Origin: CAYFZR01 sp046760505 [NCBI: Candidatus Hydrothermarchaeota archaeon]
GTDB lineage: Archaea; CAYFZR01
Direction of reading: 5' to 3'
DNA length: 64,000 nt
Assembly (NCBI GenBank): GCA_046760505.1
Contig: JBHIEG010000002.1
Location: 1 to 64,000 of the forward strand
Shown: in pieces, positions 1 through 8,153 of the stretch
Position numbering within the stretch: the stretch's first letter is position 1
Layout: each line of letters begins with the position of its first letter
The notes under the pieces: generated by a model
Told to the model about the DNA's origin: nothing
Databases searched by the model: none
The model's input: only the letters and a program-made list of their open reading frames with translations
Translations under genes and position numbers: made by a program

Positions 1-286
1 CATCCTTTACAACACTGAAATCATCGACAAAGCCTAGTTTAACAAAGGCTTCTAAGACCTTTCTACGGGTCTCTTCAGGATTCTTACCAGCCTCTATCTC
101 AACACCCTTCTCCTCGAGATATCTCCTAATGTTCTTTCCTACTTCCCTAGCTATAGCTTCACGGGAGACATTTTCATACTTGGATAAAGCAATGCCCAAG
201 CCATAAATAATGGCGTCGTAAATGAGGCGTTCTTCTTTACTCATCGAAACTCGCAAGTCATCAACTCCCTTTACAAGCCCAACCAT
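1..286 (-). CDS. Partial unknown protein (3' end outside window)
   Basis: An open minus-strand frame runs off the left edge. From the ATG at 286 it reads MVGLVKGVDDLRVSMSKEER, then a helical, charged segment containing YGLGIALSKYE and EEKGVEIEAGKNPEETRRK. Codon use looks like real coding sequence. The frame also stays open upstream to in-frame TTG codons at 310 and 325, so the start is uncertain; an ATG at 244 is another option. A TATA-like element lies at 360-370. I do not recognise the family; the visible part is the N-terminal 95 residues. No function is proposed. Confidence 0.6.
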   Translation of the reverse strand, partial: MVGLVKGVDDLRVSMSKEERLIYDAIIYGLGIALSKYENVSREAIAREVGKNIRRYLEEKGVEIEAGKNPEETRRKVLEAFVKLGFVDDFSVVKD

Positions 287-359
287 TCTGTCCGAGTTTG
301 AGTTTTTCAAGAAGTGAAAAACCAACTTCTTTATGTGTTTGTGAGTATTTTGTTTAACC

Positions 360-370
360 TTTATTAAATA
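360..370 (-). promoter_or_regulatory. Candidate TATA box for the partial left-edge gene
   Basis: Read on the minus strand this is TATTTAATAAA, an archaeal TATA-like box, preceded by an A-rich stretch. It would place transcription start near 335-345. A short perfect inverted repeat (AAGAAGT at 309-315 with ACTTCTT at 325-331) would lie in the 5' leader. Position is the only support. Confidence 0.3.
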
Positions 371-453
371 CCTTTTTGATTTTGGTTTTAGTTTAGATAA
401 ATTCCTTATTGTCCGGGTATTCCGTATTTTGGGAAGATAAACCGAGATTTTTT

Positions 454-498
454 CTATATATAGCCATATATAGATTATATATGTAAACTATATATTGG
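454..498 (+). promoter_or_regulatory. PiT promoter with three CTATATAT-type elements
   Basis: A perfect palindrome CTATATATAG (454-463) is followed directly by CCATATATAG (464-473) and by CTATATATTGG (488-498). The last copy is about 25-30 nt before the permease ATG at 521, so it is the likely TATA box of a near-leaderless mRNA. The upstream copies could be repressor or activator sites. A wider CCGAG...CTCGG inversion (442-446 with 498-502) encloses the array. Confidence 0.4.
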
Positions 499-520
499 CT
501 CGGCTTCCAAACCTGTTTCA

Positions 521-1543
521 ATGCTTCCGCCATTATTTCTACTTTTATCTCTAGCAATTGCCTTCTATATGGCATGGAACATCGGAGCAAATGATCTAGC
601 AAACGCTATGGGAACTTCAGTAGGTTCTAAAGCATTAACCGTGAGAAGAGCGGTTTTGGTTGCTGCTATTTTTAATTTCTCTGGTGCCACTCTCGCAGGG
701 AAACATGTGACAGAAACGATAAGGAAAGGTGTTGTAAATCCTAGTCACATAAACGACCCGAGCATGCTTGCAATAGGAGCCTTTGCTGCCTTAATAGCGG
801 CTTCACTTTGGATTACATTCGCTACGTGGAAAGGCTTGCCAGTCTCAACCACTCATTCAATTGTCGGAGCGGTAATTGGATATGGAATCGTTGTGGGTGG
901 CTTGGGATGCGTCTCATGGAAAAAAGTAGTCCATATAGTTGGGAGCTGGATTTTCTCCCCATTAGCTGGTGCAGTACTTGCATTCATAACCTTTTTTCTG
1001 ATAAGAAAATTCATTTTGGATAAGGCAAACGATCGAATGAAAATAGAAAGGACTTTTGCTTTTTTACAAGTTATGACCGCTTCTTATGTGGCATTTGCTC
1101 ATGGTTCAAACGATGTGGCGAATGCCATAGGACCCATGAACACCATCTTAAATTACGCACAACCAGGGACAAATTTGGAAATGGCTGCCAAACTCCCTGT
1201 TCCCAAATGGCTTTTGATGTTTGGCGGATTTGGAATTATGGTTGGTATGGCTTCTTGGGGCTATAGGGTAATAAGGACGGTGGGAGAAAAAGTAACAGAA
1301 TTGTCACCAACAAGAGGTTTTTCAGCTGAATTTGCCACTGCTACAATAGTCCTGCTACATTCCTTCAGCTCACTTCCGATATCCACCACTCATACGCTTG
1401 TAGGATCCGTATTAGGGGTGGGGCTAGCCGGAGGTATTAGAGCGTTAGATTTCAGAGTTGTGTTAAACATAGTTGCATCTTGGATTATTACAATACCCGT
1501 TACCGCATTTCTTTCCGCAGTATTTACGTCTATCTTGATTTAA
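521..1543 (+). CDS. pitA: PiT-family inorganic phosphate permease
   Basis: An integral membrane protein that imports phosphate (or metal phosphate) with a coupling ion. The 340 residues carry both PiT signature repeats, GANDLANAMG (about 22-31) and GSNDVANAIGP (195-205), and the paired PVSTTHS and PISTTHT loops that mark the inverted two-repeat fold. About ten hydrophobic segments are visible and the length is normal for archaeal PiT. The downstream DUF47 gene starts nine bases after the stop, the usual pit-DUF47 pair. The ATG at 521 is about 30 nt after a TATA-like element, suggesting a leaderless or very short 5' end. The family call is firm; the exact ion and substrate are not shown. Confidence 0.93.
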   Translation: MLPPLFLLLSLAIAFYMAWNIGANDLANAMGTSVGSKALTVRRAVLVAAIFNFSGATLAGKHVTETIRKGVVNPSHINDPSMLAIGAFAALIAASLWITFATWKGLPVSTTHSIVGAVIGYGIVVGGLGCVSWKKVVHIVGSWIFSPLAGAVLAFITFFLIRKFILDKANDRMKIERTFAFLQVMTASYVAFAHGSNDVANAIGPMNTILNYAQPGTNLEMAAKLPVPKWLLMFGGFGIMVGMASWGYRVIRTVGEKVTELSPTRGFSAEFATATIVLLHSFSSLPISTTHTLVGSVLGVGLAGGIRALDFRVVLNIVASWIITIPVTAFLSAVFTSILI

Positions 1544-1552
1544 CAACCATCC

Positions 1553-2293
1553 GTGGCAGGGCATACTCACGATCACTTTAAGTATAATGTTAACCACTTA
1601 GATTCCATGCCTTACATTAGAGACTTCTTGACCATAATAGCAAAGTCACCATTCGGTCCTCTGAGAGAGCATTCAGAAAAGGTCAGAGAAGCGGTGATCT
1701 TAACCGACGAACTGGTAGATGCGTTCTGCGAAAATGATAGAGAAAAAGTGGAGGAACTTACAGAAAAAATATCCTCAATAGAAGAAGAGGCAGACGCCAT
1801 AAAAAGAGGAATAAAGGACCACATACCCAAGACGACATTTTTGCCTGTAGACAGAGGGGATATTTTAACCTGGTTGGACTCCCAGGACGATGTTGCTAAC
1901 GCAGCGGAGGACGCTGCCAAACTCATGACTATAATAACCGCAGAGAGATTACCTGAACCTTTCAAAGATTCCCTGAGGAGCCTGACAAAAAAAAGTATAG
2001 AGGCTGTGAACACTCTTAATAATTTAAACATAGAAATTGAAAAGGAATTAGAATCCATTTTAAGGAGGAGAGATTCAAAAATCTATGATATGATATTGGA
2101 AATAAACAGAAAAGAGGGAGAGGCTGACGAGATTGAGAAGAAAGCCCTGAAAAATTTACTTGATAGCAAAGACGAGTTAGATCCGATTATAGTAATTTAC
2201 ACAAACAAGATTGCGGAGCAGATAGGAGAGATAGCAAATAAAGCCGAAGAGACTGCAGAGAGAATCAGAACAGTGATCTCAAGGAAGAAATAA
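1553..2293 (+). CDS. DUF47 / PhoU-like phosphate transport regulator
   Basis: A 246-residue, almost wholly helical protein of the DUF47 (TIGR00153) family, which resembles PhoU and is nearly always paired with PiT permeases. Visible signatures are SPFGPLREHSEKV near residue 35, the conserved EEEADAIKRGIKDHI helix and the LDSQDDVANAAEDAA segment. Such proteins probably act in the cytoplasm on the permease; this is family knowledge. The assigned start is a GTG nine bases after the pit stop, so the two are presumably co-transcribed. The N-terminal 30 residues (HTHDHFKYNV...) are longer than in many homologues, and a later start is possible. Confidence 0.88.
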   Translation: MAGHTHDHFKYNVNHLDSMPYIRDFLTIIAKSPFGPLREHSEKVREAVILTDELVDAFCENDREKVEELTEKISSIEEEADAIKRGIKDHIPKTTFLPVDRGDILTWLDSQDDVANAAEDAAKLMTIITAERLPEPFKDSLRSLTKKSIEAVNTLNNLNIEIEKELESILRRRDSKIYDMILEINRKEGEADEIEKKALKNLLDSKDELDPIIVIYTNKIAEQIGEIANKAEETAERIRTVISRKK

Positions 2294-2354
2294 GTTTTCA
2301 GTTAAGTTTGATGAACCAAAAAATTTTTCTATGTAAATACAAACCTAACAACAG

Positions 2355-2429
2355 GCCGCCATGGTGTAGTCCGGACAATCATGTGGGCCTCTCGAGCCCA
2401 CGACCCGGGTTCAAATCCCGGTGGCGGCA
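2355..2429 (+). tRNA. tRNA-Glu (anticodon CTC)
   Basis: A complete cloverleaf: 7-bp acceptor stem GCCGCCA/TGGCGGC, D arm with TAGTCCGG, anticodon stem TGGGC/GCCCA with loop CTCTCGA giving CTC, and T arm with GGTTCAAATC. The layout matches other archaeal tRNA-Glu genes. CCA is not encoded. A T-run follows directly and could terminate transcription. A TATA-like stretch lies at about 2330-2340. Confidence 0.95.
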
Positions 2430-2462
2430 TTTTTTAATCCTTTATTGGAAAAAATCTCATTC

Positions 2463-2834
2463 CTAGTTCCTCACTAACATAATTCCAATTCCTATTAAGA
2501 TAAGACCTATAAAAGATGCTAACAAACTCCAAACGAAGGCGTAAATAAAAATAAAAGCAATTATTGGTGCTTTTTTTGGTGCAAGATAACTTACAACCGG
2601 TAAAATGGCAAGTTCAATGCCAATTGCAACAAAAAAATAGCCAACCAATTTTTTTGTTTTGTTTTTATACAAAAGATACGCAAAAATTAATGTAGATAGA
2701 AGTACCAGTAAAAAGCCATATTTTCCGAAAAATCTAAAAATTACGCCCACCGGAGTAAGTGCGATTTCAATCAAACCGATGTATGCAATGGCAAATCCAA
2801 ATAGAAGCGCGAGTATTGCATCAATGATTTTCAT
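2463..2834 (-). CDS. Small four-TM membrane protein, operon partner of the CHAT protease
   Basis: A 123-residue, very hydrophobic protein with four predicted membrane helices (about 5-24, 36-55, 64-84 and 90-118) and short polar loops (KNKTKK, APKKAP). No family is recognised. It starts 26 bases after the CHAT-protease gene stops, on the same strand, so the two probably share a transcript. A protease encoded beside a small membrane protein invites the idea of an effector or target relationship, but nothing in the sequence proves it. It lacks any gasdermin-like beta-rich region. The ATG at 2834 is the only sensible start. Confidence 0.7.
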   Translation of the reverse strand: MKIIDAILALLFGFAIAYIGLIEIALTPVGVIFRFFGKYGFLLVLLSTLIFAYLLYKNKTKKLVGYFFVAIGIELAILPVVSYLAPKKAPIIAFIFIYAFVWSLLASFIGLILIGIGIMLVRN

Positions 2835-2860
2835 AGATTTATTCTCTAATAATATTTTTG

Positions 2861-4897
2861 TTATACTTTAATAATTTTCTCTGCCTCATCTGTCCAATAA
2901 AGTTTATCTTTGTATATTAGCGGAGCCATCTTAGATGAAATCATTTTTATTAATGTTTTCTTTTTTGTTTTAAACCTTGCTTTATTTCCAATCAAATAAA
3001 ATTTATTGTTTTCATTGATATACGGATAAAAGAATGAACCTATACCCAGAAAATCAGAGGCCTTGACTCCTACATTTATGTCTTCACCTAAATCCTCCAG
3101 TTCATAAATAAAAGATAAGTTAAAACTTGGATTCTGCATCAGGTGGTATTCTGAGTTTCCCAACACAAGATAATCTCTTCCATAAACCGATGTCAGTCGT
3201 GCAAGTTCCATGGCTTTTCCAATGGAAAAGCCAGCGCTCAGTAGCCTAGAGAAGTTATAACCAATTTTTAACGCTGCTTCATTGCACACACTGAAAAGTG
3301 TAACTATTCCTGCGACCGATCCTTTTTTTATTAGACCTTCCCCTTCCTCATAGCTTCTACATGCATTTAGGAAAAATGCAGGAGTGTTGTTCTCCTCAAT
3401 ATCCTTTGCCCTTAATGATCCATCGCTACAAACAAATCCATCATCACAATGACCTATGTAATGGATTAAGTCAAATCCATGGGCAAAAAGATCTGAAAGG
3501 TCATCTTTACTCAAAAAGTCGTAAATATTTGTCTTTAGAGGTATATCTTTCCTTTTTCTGTATATACTCTTTACCAATTCCATTTCCTCTAGCATCTTGT
3601 GATCGTTTAATACTAAAGCAATTTTTATTTTCTTCTTCTTTTTACCGTTGTATCTTATTTGATTAAAAAATGCTTCTTCACTTGATTTTGCACAGTCTAT
3701 TACCACCTCCTCAGATAGCCAGAGGTGATTTTGCGCCTCCTTCAGATGAGGTTTTCCTACTCTCCTACTGGAAGAATCGAGGAGATCTCCTCTGAAAAAT
3801 TTTTGCAATGACATCTTTATTATTTCTCTCTCAGATATGGGTTCATATCTTGGCAAGTATATTAAGGAGAGATTGTTCAGAAGGAAAGGTATTGACCTTA
3901 AATTCTCCAACCGAGGCTTTACATATGAAGAAAGGTGCCATTTTGGCATGTAACTTTTAATCTTTTCGTCCGGAACATCTAGATAAACTGGCAGTTGTTT
4001 TTCAATACTTTTGTAGTACAATTTGTCGATATCCAGATCTATATCATTCAGAACCTCCGACTCGTTCAAATTAACCTTATATAATCCCGCGTTTCTTACA
4101 AGACAATCCAAGAAGAAAATCTTTTGAAGTATCCAGTTTACCTCGTTTTCGAATTCTGGAAATTCAGGCAAACGATATTCAAAGTCATTCGACACTATTC
4201 TTGGCACTCCAAATCTTATATCAGCGAGCAGATAATATGCTAGAGGCGCAACCGTATAGATATATTCTAATTTCTCAGGAATAAAAATCTCAACGCCTGA
4301 TGATGGTTTCTCTAAGTTATCTGGAGCTTCGAAGCGATCAGAGAATTCTATCAAAGGTGGGTGCCCTCTCAAGGTAGGGTAACTTCTTTCACATGTATTG
4401 GTTTTTATAGAGGAGGAAAAAAGAGATATCGCATTTGCAATGTCCTTAAGATCCTTTGTAACTTTTATGGTAAATTCTGGTCTTTTATGATAGGATCTTA
4501 CGCCGAATATTATCTCTCTTTCCTTATCGAACTCCAATGAAATTTCTGTGCATTCTTCTATCTTTCTAGACTTTATTTTTATTTCTGAATCTAAAAATGC
4601 ATATATTTTTACATGCGAATTGATTTCAATTATGTATTTGTTTTTTGGAAGGGTAAAAAATGCACTATTCTCTATCTGCCTTACAATCTCGTAGGTATCA
4701 TAATTTCTTACAAATGTTAGGAAATTTTCGTACCTCACTTCTTTACAAAAACCAGAGAAGGTAATATCTACTGGGTATTTAAAACCAAAATGGTTCTCGG
4801 TAAATTTAAATTCATTGCAACGTAGGATGGTGAATTTTCCTTCTATCGTGTCATATATGTTAAGTCCTTCGCCGTCGTATTCGATATGAATCGTCAT
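2861..4897 (-). CDS. CHAT-domain (caspase-like) cysteine protease
   Basis: A 678-residue protein whose C-terminal third is a CHAT domain, the caspase-HetF-associated clan CD peptidase fold. After a beta strand (KIALVLND, about 425-432) comes LIHYIGHCDDG with the catalytic-type His at 483, then FFLNACRSYEEGEG with the catalytic-type Cys at 513. The helix containing GKAMELAR and a final strand follow. The N-terminal 420 residues are mixed beta and alpha, with no TPR, WD40 or membrane segment, and may be a sensor. A roughly 80-residue tail follows the protease. A TATA-like element lies near 4945, and a small four-TM gene follows. The dyad suggests an active enzyme; target and trigger are unknown. 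Confidence 0.8.
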   Translation of the reverse strand: MTIHIEYDGEGLNIYDTIEGKFTILRCNEFKFTENHFGFKYPVDITFSGFCKEVRYENFLTFVRNYDTYEIVRQIENSAFFTLPKNKYIIEINSHVKIYAFLDSEIKIKSRKIEECTEISLEFDKEREIIFGVRSYHKRPEFTIKVTKDLKDIANAISLFSSSIKTNTCERSYPTLRGHPPLIEFSDRFEAPDNLEKPSSGVEIFIPEKLEYIYTVAPLAYYLLADIRFGVPRIVSNDFEYRLPEFPEFENEVNWILQKIFFLDCLVRNAGLYKVNLNESEVLNDIDLDIDKLYYKSIEKQLPVYLDVPDEKIKSYMPKWHLSSYVKPRLENLRSIPFLLNNLSLIYLPRYEPISEREIIKMSLQKFFRGDLLDSSSRRVGKPHLKEAQNHLWLSEEVVIDCAKSSEEAFFNQIRYNGKKKKKIKIALVLNDHKMLEEMELVKSIYRKRKDIPLKTNIYDFLSKDDLSDLFAHGFDLIHYIGHCDDGFVCSDGSLRAKDIEENNTPAFFLNACRSYEEGEGLIKKGSVAGIVTLFSVCNEAALKIGYNFSRLLSAGFSIGKAMELARLTSVYGRDYLVLGNSEYHLMQNPSFNLSFIYELEDLGEDINVGVKASDFLGIGSFFYPYINENNKFYLIGNKARFKTKKKTLIKMISSKMAPLIYKDKLYWTDEAEKIIKV

Positions 4898-5099
4898 AAA
4901 CTCCCTAGCCCTTTGTGATGAAGTAAATTTTGCATATTCAAGTATATATTGTTTTTTGCAAATTTATGAAAATTTTTCCCGCTTGAAAATTGAGGATGGT
5001 TTTGGTAGAATGAGTGTCTTAATTCTCGAGTTTAAAATACTTTTATTGAAAATACAAATACTTAATCAAACATCAAAAAAATAATGATGAAGAAAATTG

Positions 5100-5306
5100 T
5101 TATAATCGTTTAACTGCCAGTTTTATATCTTCTAGCTTTACAGTTTTTCTACCAGCATGACTTGCAAGGTTGATAGCCTCAGCGGCTATTTTTTCTCCGT
5201 ACTCTTCTATTAACTCTGCCAGTGCTTCTTTTGCATCTTCACTCACTCTTTCCGCACCCGCCCTTCTGATTATTCTGTCAACAGGTGCAAGAGGCAATTC
5301 AACCAT
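5100..5306 (-). CDS. Archaeal histone (HMfB type)
   Basis: A single histone fold of 68 residues: [20 protein letters not shown] (alpha 1 and loop), a long central helix ([30 protein letters not shown]) and the final [16 protein letters not shown] helix. It dimerises and wraps DNA. The RxTxxxxD pairing and the AG-R loop residues are present, and no tail is added. I chose the ATG at 5306 over the GTG at 5312 because GGGGGTGA sits seven bases before the ATG but only one before the GTG. A TATA box (CTTATATAG) lies about 65 nt upstream. It is transcribed divergently from the next gene. Confidence 0.95.
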   Translation of the reverse strand: MVELPLAPVDRIIRRAGAERVSEDAKEALAELIEEYGEKIAAEAINLASHAGRKTVKLEDIKLAVKRL

Positions 5307-5441
5307 GGACACTTCACCCCCATCCTATCTCCTAAGTATTCAAGCAATTTCAACCTCTAAGGGTGATAATCTACTATATAAGTTTTTGGAAAATCGAGTT
5401 AATTAGAAAGATAAATATAGAGCAAAGAAAGGATTTATATC

Positions 5442-6485
5442 ATGGGAAAACTTCTTTACGCTAAGACAAATAGGAATAATAAGATAAAGGTTGAAGATGA
5501 AATCTTTTTCGAGGCCACAGATGAGGACGGAGTTGTTCACGAAAATGCTATTATTGAGATAGTGAACAGCGAGTATGAAAGATATCTCATCAAATCAGGC
5601 GAGAAATTTTCCTTTGAGTATCCCGGAATTTATAAAATAAGACCACTTTTAGAAGGATTTAGAGGAAAAATAACCGAGATTAGAGTAATATCCGAGGTTA
5701 TAATATCAGTTGATCCTGAAAAGCCCACTTTATCCACTCCGATAAGAATAACCACCAAATCAACAAATGGTAGGCCAATATCCGGCTTAGATATTAAAAT
5801 TAAAGGAAATAAACAATTAATTAAGAGAAAAACAAATCAATACGGAGAGATTGTATTAAAGAAAGGATTTCTCCCTCCGGGGGACTACACAGTAATTGTT
5901 GGAGATACAGATCATATAAGGGGCTCCGAAACCAAGTTCTCGGTGCATCCCTTGGAAAGAATATCAATTTCTATAGAAAAAGAGAGAATAATGATAAAAG
6001 ACCAGTTTGGCAACTCCATTCCCGGAATAGTATTCCTTTTGGACTTAATAGAGAACGATTACACTAGATTAAAGGTATATGATAAATCTGAAATCGATAC
6101 CGAAAATCCTCTGATAGTTTGCGCTGGGACAAAGGTGTTGGATGAGGTAAAATCTTCATGTATTTTTGTATTTAAAAAACAACCCTTTGATTTATACGAG
6201 GCACTGAATTTGATGGACAAGGAATCCCTGCATACAATTGTTAGAATACTCTCCGAGGATATTAGATACGAACTGGAAGAATTTAAGGACTGGGGAGAGT
6301 TAGATTACTCAAAATCTACATTTATAAAAGCAGCCATATGCGAATTGCAGGAACGCATTGAGCCATTATACGAATACGACGAAGAACTCTTTAGAATAAT
6401 AGCCAAGAATTATGGTGATCTATCACCTAAAGATATCGTTGAAAGGCTCTTCGAGAAACTAAAGGTCTTGGTCGACTCCACTTGA
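5442..6485 (+). CDS. Protein with Ig-like repeats and a helical C-terminus, unknown function
   Basis: A 347-residue protein with no signal peptide or membrane helix. The first 190 residues look like tandem Ig or carboxypeptidase-regulatory-type beta-sandwiches: EKFSFEYPGIYKIRP, then VDPEKPTLSTPIRITTKSTNGRPI and a TNQYGEIVLKKGFLPPGDYTV strand pattern. From about residue 245 it is helical and acidic (DLYEALNLMDKESLH, PKDIVERLFEKLKV). The 3' end overlaps the 3' end of the Cdc48-N-like gene by 27 bp, so the two are transcribed towards each other. The ATG follows TATA-like ATAAATATAG (about 5411-5420). A link to the facing operon is inferred from position only. Confidence 0.7.
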   Translation: MGKLLYAKTNRNNKIKVEDEIFFEATDEDGVVHENAIIEIVNSEYERYLIKSGEKFSFEYPGIYKIRPLLEGFRGKITEIRVISEVIISVDPEKPTLSTPIRITTKSTNGRPISGLDIKIKGNKQLIKRKTNQYGEIVLKKGFLPPGDYTVIVGDTDHIRGSETKFSVHPLERISISIEKERIMIKDQFGNSIPGIVFLLDLIENDYTRLKVYDKSEIDTENPLIVCAGTKVLDEVKSSCIFVFKKQPFDLYEALNLMDKESLHTIVRILSEDIRYELEEFKDWGELDYSKSTFIKAAICELQERIEPLYEYDEELFRIIAKNYGDLSPKDIVERLFEKLKVLVDST

Positions 6486-7250
6486 AATTTCCATCAACCT
6501 TCCTATGATCTGCCTTTCTTTTGGATATTTGAGTACTGCTATTTTTTTTGGAGTACAATCATCTATATTCGTTATCACAATACTTGAATCTATTTTTTCT
6601 CCAATTGCTTTCTCGATGTACTCTCTCAACTCACCTAGAGTTATTCCTTTGAACTCTTTGGTACATTTCAATAACTTACCCATGGTCTTCTCTATTTTTT
6701 TAGATTTTAGTGCCTCCATTTGTTCCTGATAATTTCTGTATTCGATTTCATCTGCTGAATGAATTCCTAAATCGATAAAAATTTCGGTCGAGTCATCAAT
6801 TTTGGCTGCAAAACCTTCTCTTGGAATCCAATCCAGTGCCGTTAATCTTATTCCACTTTCCAGCCTTGTTATCTGGCCCCTTGTAAGAATTTTACCCTTT
6901 AAAAGGCTGTGATAGTTTCCTAAAAGATTTTCGAGACTTGTTTCATTCCTAGCTACTTCTATAACTGAATCTAAAAGAATTCGCAGGTGAAATATCTTTG
7001 CTTTAGGGACTTCTTCTTTAAGTTTGGATATCTTAACATTTCTGGTAAATGGAGATAGGGTTTGAAATACGTCAATGTTGGTCAATCCTTTACCTGATTC
7101 TGTTTCCTTGATACATACTCTGACGACCGCAGACTTACTAGCTCCCTTTAATAAAACGAGGTCCCCTTCTGAGATATTCAATTTTTTTGCATCTTCATCG
7201 GATATACACACGATATCTTCATCGATCGACTCATCTACTTCAAGATTCAA
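6459..7250 (-). CDS. Stand-alone Cdc48/VAT N-domain protein (no AAA ATPase)
   Basis: The first 160 of 263 residues resemble the N module of Cdc48/p97/VAT. A double-psi-barrel half (about 13-92) contains SDEDAKKLNISEGDLVLLKG, a following strand and a PKAKIFHLRI ending. An Nc half (about 93-162) contains LLKGKILTRGQI, IPREGFAAKIDD and STEIFI. In full-length Cdc48 this module leads into AAA domains; here a roughly 100-residue helical tail follows instead (KSKKIEKTMGKLLKC...), with no Walker motif. It is the last gene of the operon, six bases after the vWA gene, with a TTG start behind AGGTAAAAAGG. It may be a substrate- or ubiquitin-like-binding adaptor; that role is inferred. Confidence 0.72.
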   Translation of the reverse strand: MNLEVDESIDEDIVCISDEDAKKLNISEGDLVLLKGASKSAVVRVCIKETESGKGLTNIDVFQTLSPFTRNVKISKLKEEVPKAKIFHLRILLDSVIEVARNETSLENLLGNYHSLLKGKILTRGQITRLESGIRLTALDWIPREGFAAKIDDSTEIFIDLGIHSADEIEYRNYQEQMEALKSKKIEKTMGKLLKCTKEFKGITLGELREYIEKAIGEKIDSSIVITNIDDCTPKKIAVLKYPKERQIIGRLMEISSGVDQDL

Positions 7251-7255
7251 CCTTT

Positions 7256-8149
7256 TTACCTTCCTTTCGATTCCATTCCCAGTAATCTTCCTATTACATC
7301 AACTGCCTCGTGGAAGAATATGATCAAAAACAATGCAAATCCTAAGGCAATTCTGCTAACAATCGTTGACGGATAGTCCAATACGGGTGTTATCACCTCT
7401 TTTTTAACTATCTTCTTTCTCGTTTCCAGTTTGGTAATTATTTTCGTCACCTTCAATTTTGTAACTGCTATTTCTTCAAATAATTTCTTTAATTCTACCC
7501 CAGTGGGGGCAAAATAGTATTTTCCTCTGGGAGATATATCAGCGATGTATCTTAATAGTTCTTCATCAGCCTCTTTGCCGTATCCAATGGTATACATGTT
7601 GATTCCCATCATGCTCGCCTTTTTGGATACCAAGTTGGGATCAGATCCAAAATTGTAGCGCCCATCAGTAAACAGAACGATCACTTTTTTGTTGTTTTTA
7701 CCTCTTACAAGGATGTCCATTGATTTTTCTATTGCATCCCCGATTGCAGTGAAGTTTAATTCTGGTTCTATTTGATTAATTTTTTCCTTTATTTTTGTTT
7801 TGTTGTCCGTCAAATCTACCAAAACGCTGGCATTTCTGCCAAATGTAACAACACCTAGTGTTATGTTCTTTCCGGTAAGATCAACCAAGGAATTAGCAGC
7901 AAGCTTTGCGTAGTACATTTTGGACTTATTCGCAACATCGGGCCACTTCATACTGCCCGATGCATCCATAACTATCACTACATCGCTGGGTTCATATAGG
8001 GAAATGGTAACGTTCACAGGTACTTTTACCTCTACCGTTTCATTCACATAGGTTATCTTTTCCTTCAACTCTACCTTTGCAGCGAGAAATAAACTTCCTA
8101 AAAGAACTAGAAATATAATTCCAAATGCTATGATTCTTTGTAATTCCAT
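7256..8149 (-). CDS. Membrane-anchored von Willebrand factor A (vWA) protein
   Basis: A 297-residue protein with an N-terminal membrane helix (about 7-24), a vWA domain (about 57-225) and a second membrane helix near 265-285, followed by a short basic tail. The MIDAS metal site is complete: DASGSM, a Thr in NFTAIGD, and FTDGR. Seven N-x-S/T sequons crowd the first 150 residues (NET, NVT, NKS, NIT, NAS, NKT, NFT), which with the topology suggests that the vWA domain faces outside and may be glycosylated. Homologous architectures include BatA/BatB-type proteins, but no MoxR ATPase is nearby. It lies between the four-TM and Cdc48-N genes with gaps of only 4-6 bases. Confidence 0.85.
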   Translation of the reverse strand: MELQRIIAFGIIFLVLLGSLFLAAKVELKEKITYVNETVEVKVPVNVTISLYEPSDVVIVMDASGSMKWPDVANKSKMYYAKLAANSLVDLTGKNITLGVVTFGRNASVLVDLTDNKTKIKEKINQIEPELNFTAIGDAIEKSMDILVRGKNNKKVIVLFTDGRYNFGSDPNLVSKKASMMGINMYTIGYGKEADEELLRYIADISPRGKYYFAPTGVELKKLFEEIAVTKLKVTKIITKLETRKKIVKKEVITPVLDYPSTIVSRIALGFALFLIIFFHEAVDVIGRLLGMESKGR

Positions 8150-8153
8150 AACA

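Noticed and set aside
2463-2834. Gasdermin-like effector next to the CHAT protease
   Set aside because: The protein is four membrane helices with no beta-rich pore domain or cleavable tail, so that name is not supported.
7256-8149. MoxR-vWA system
   Set aside because: No MoxR AAA ATPase gene lies in the neighbourhood; the operon has only the Cdc48-N-like protein without an ATPase.
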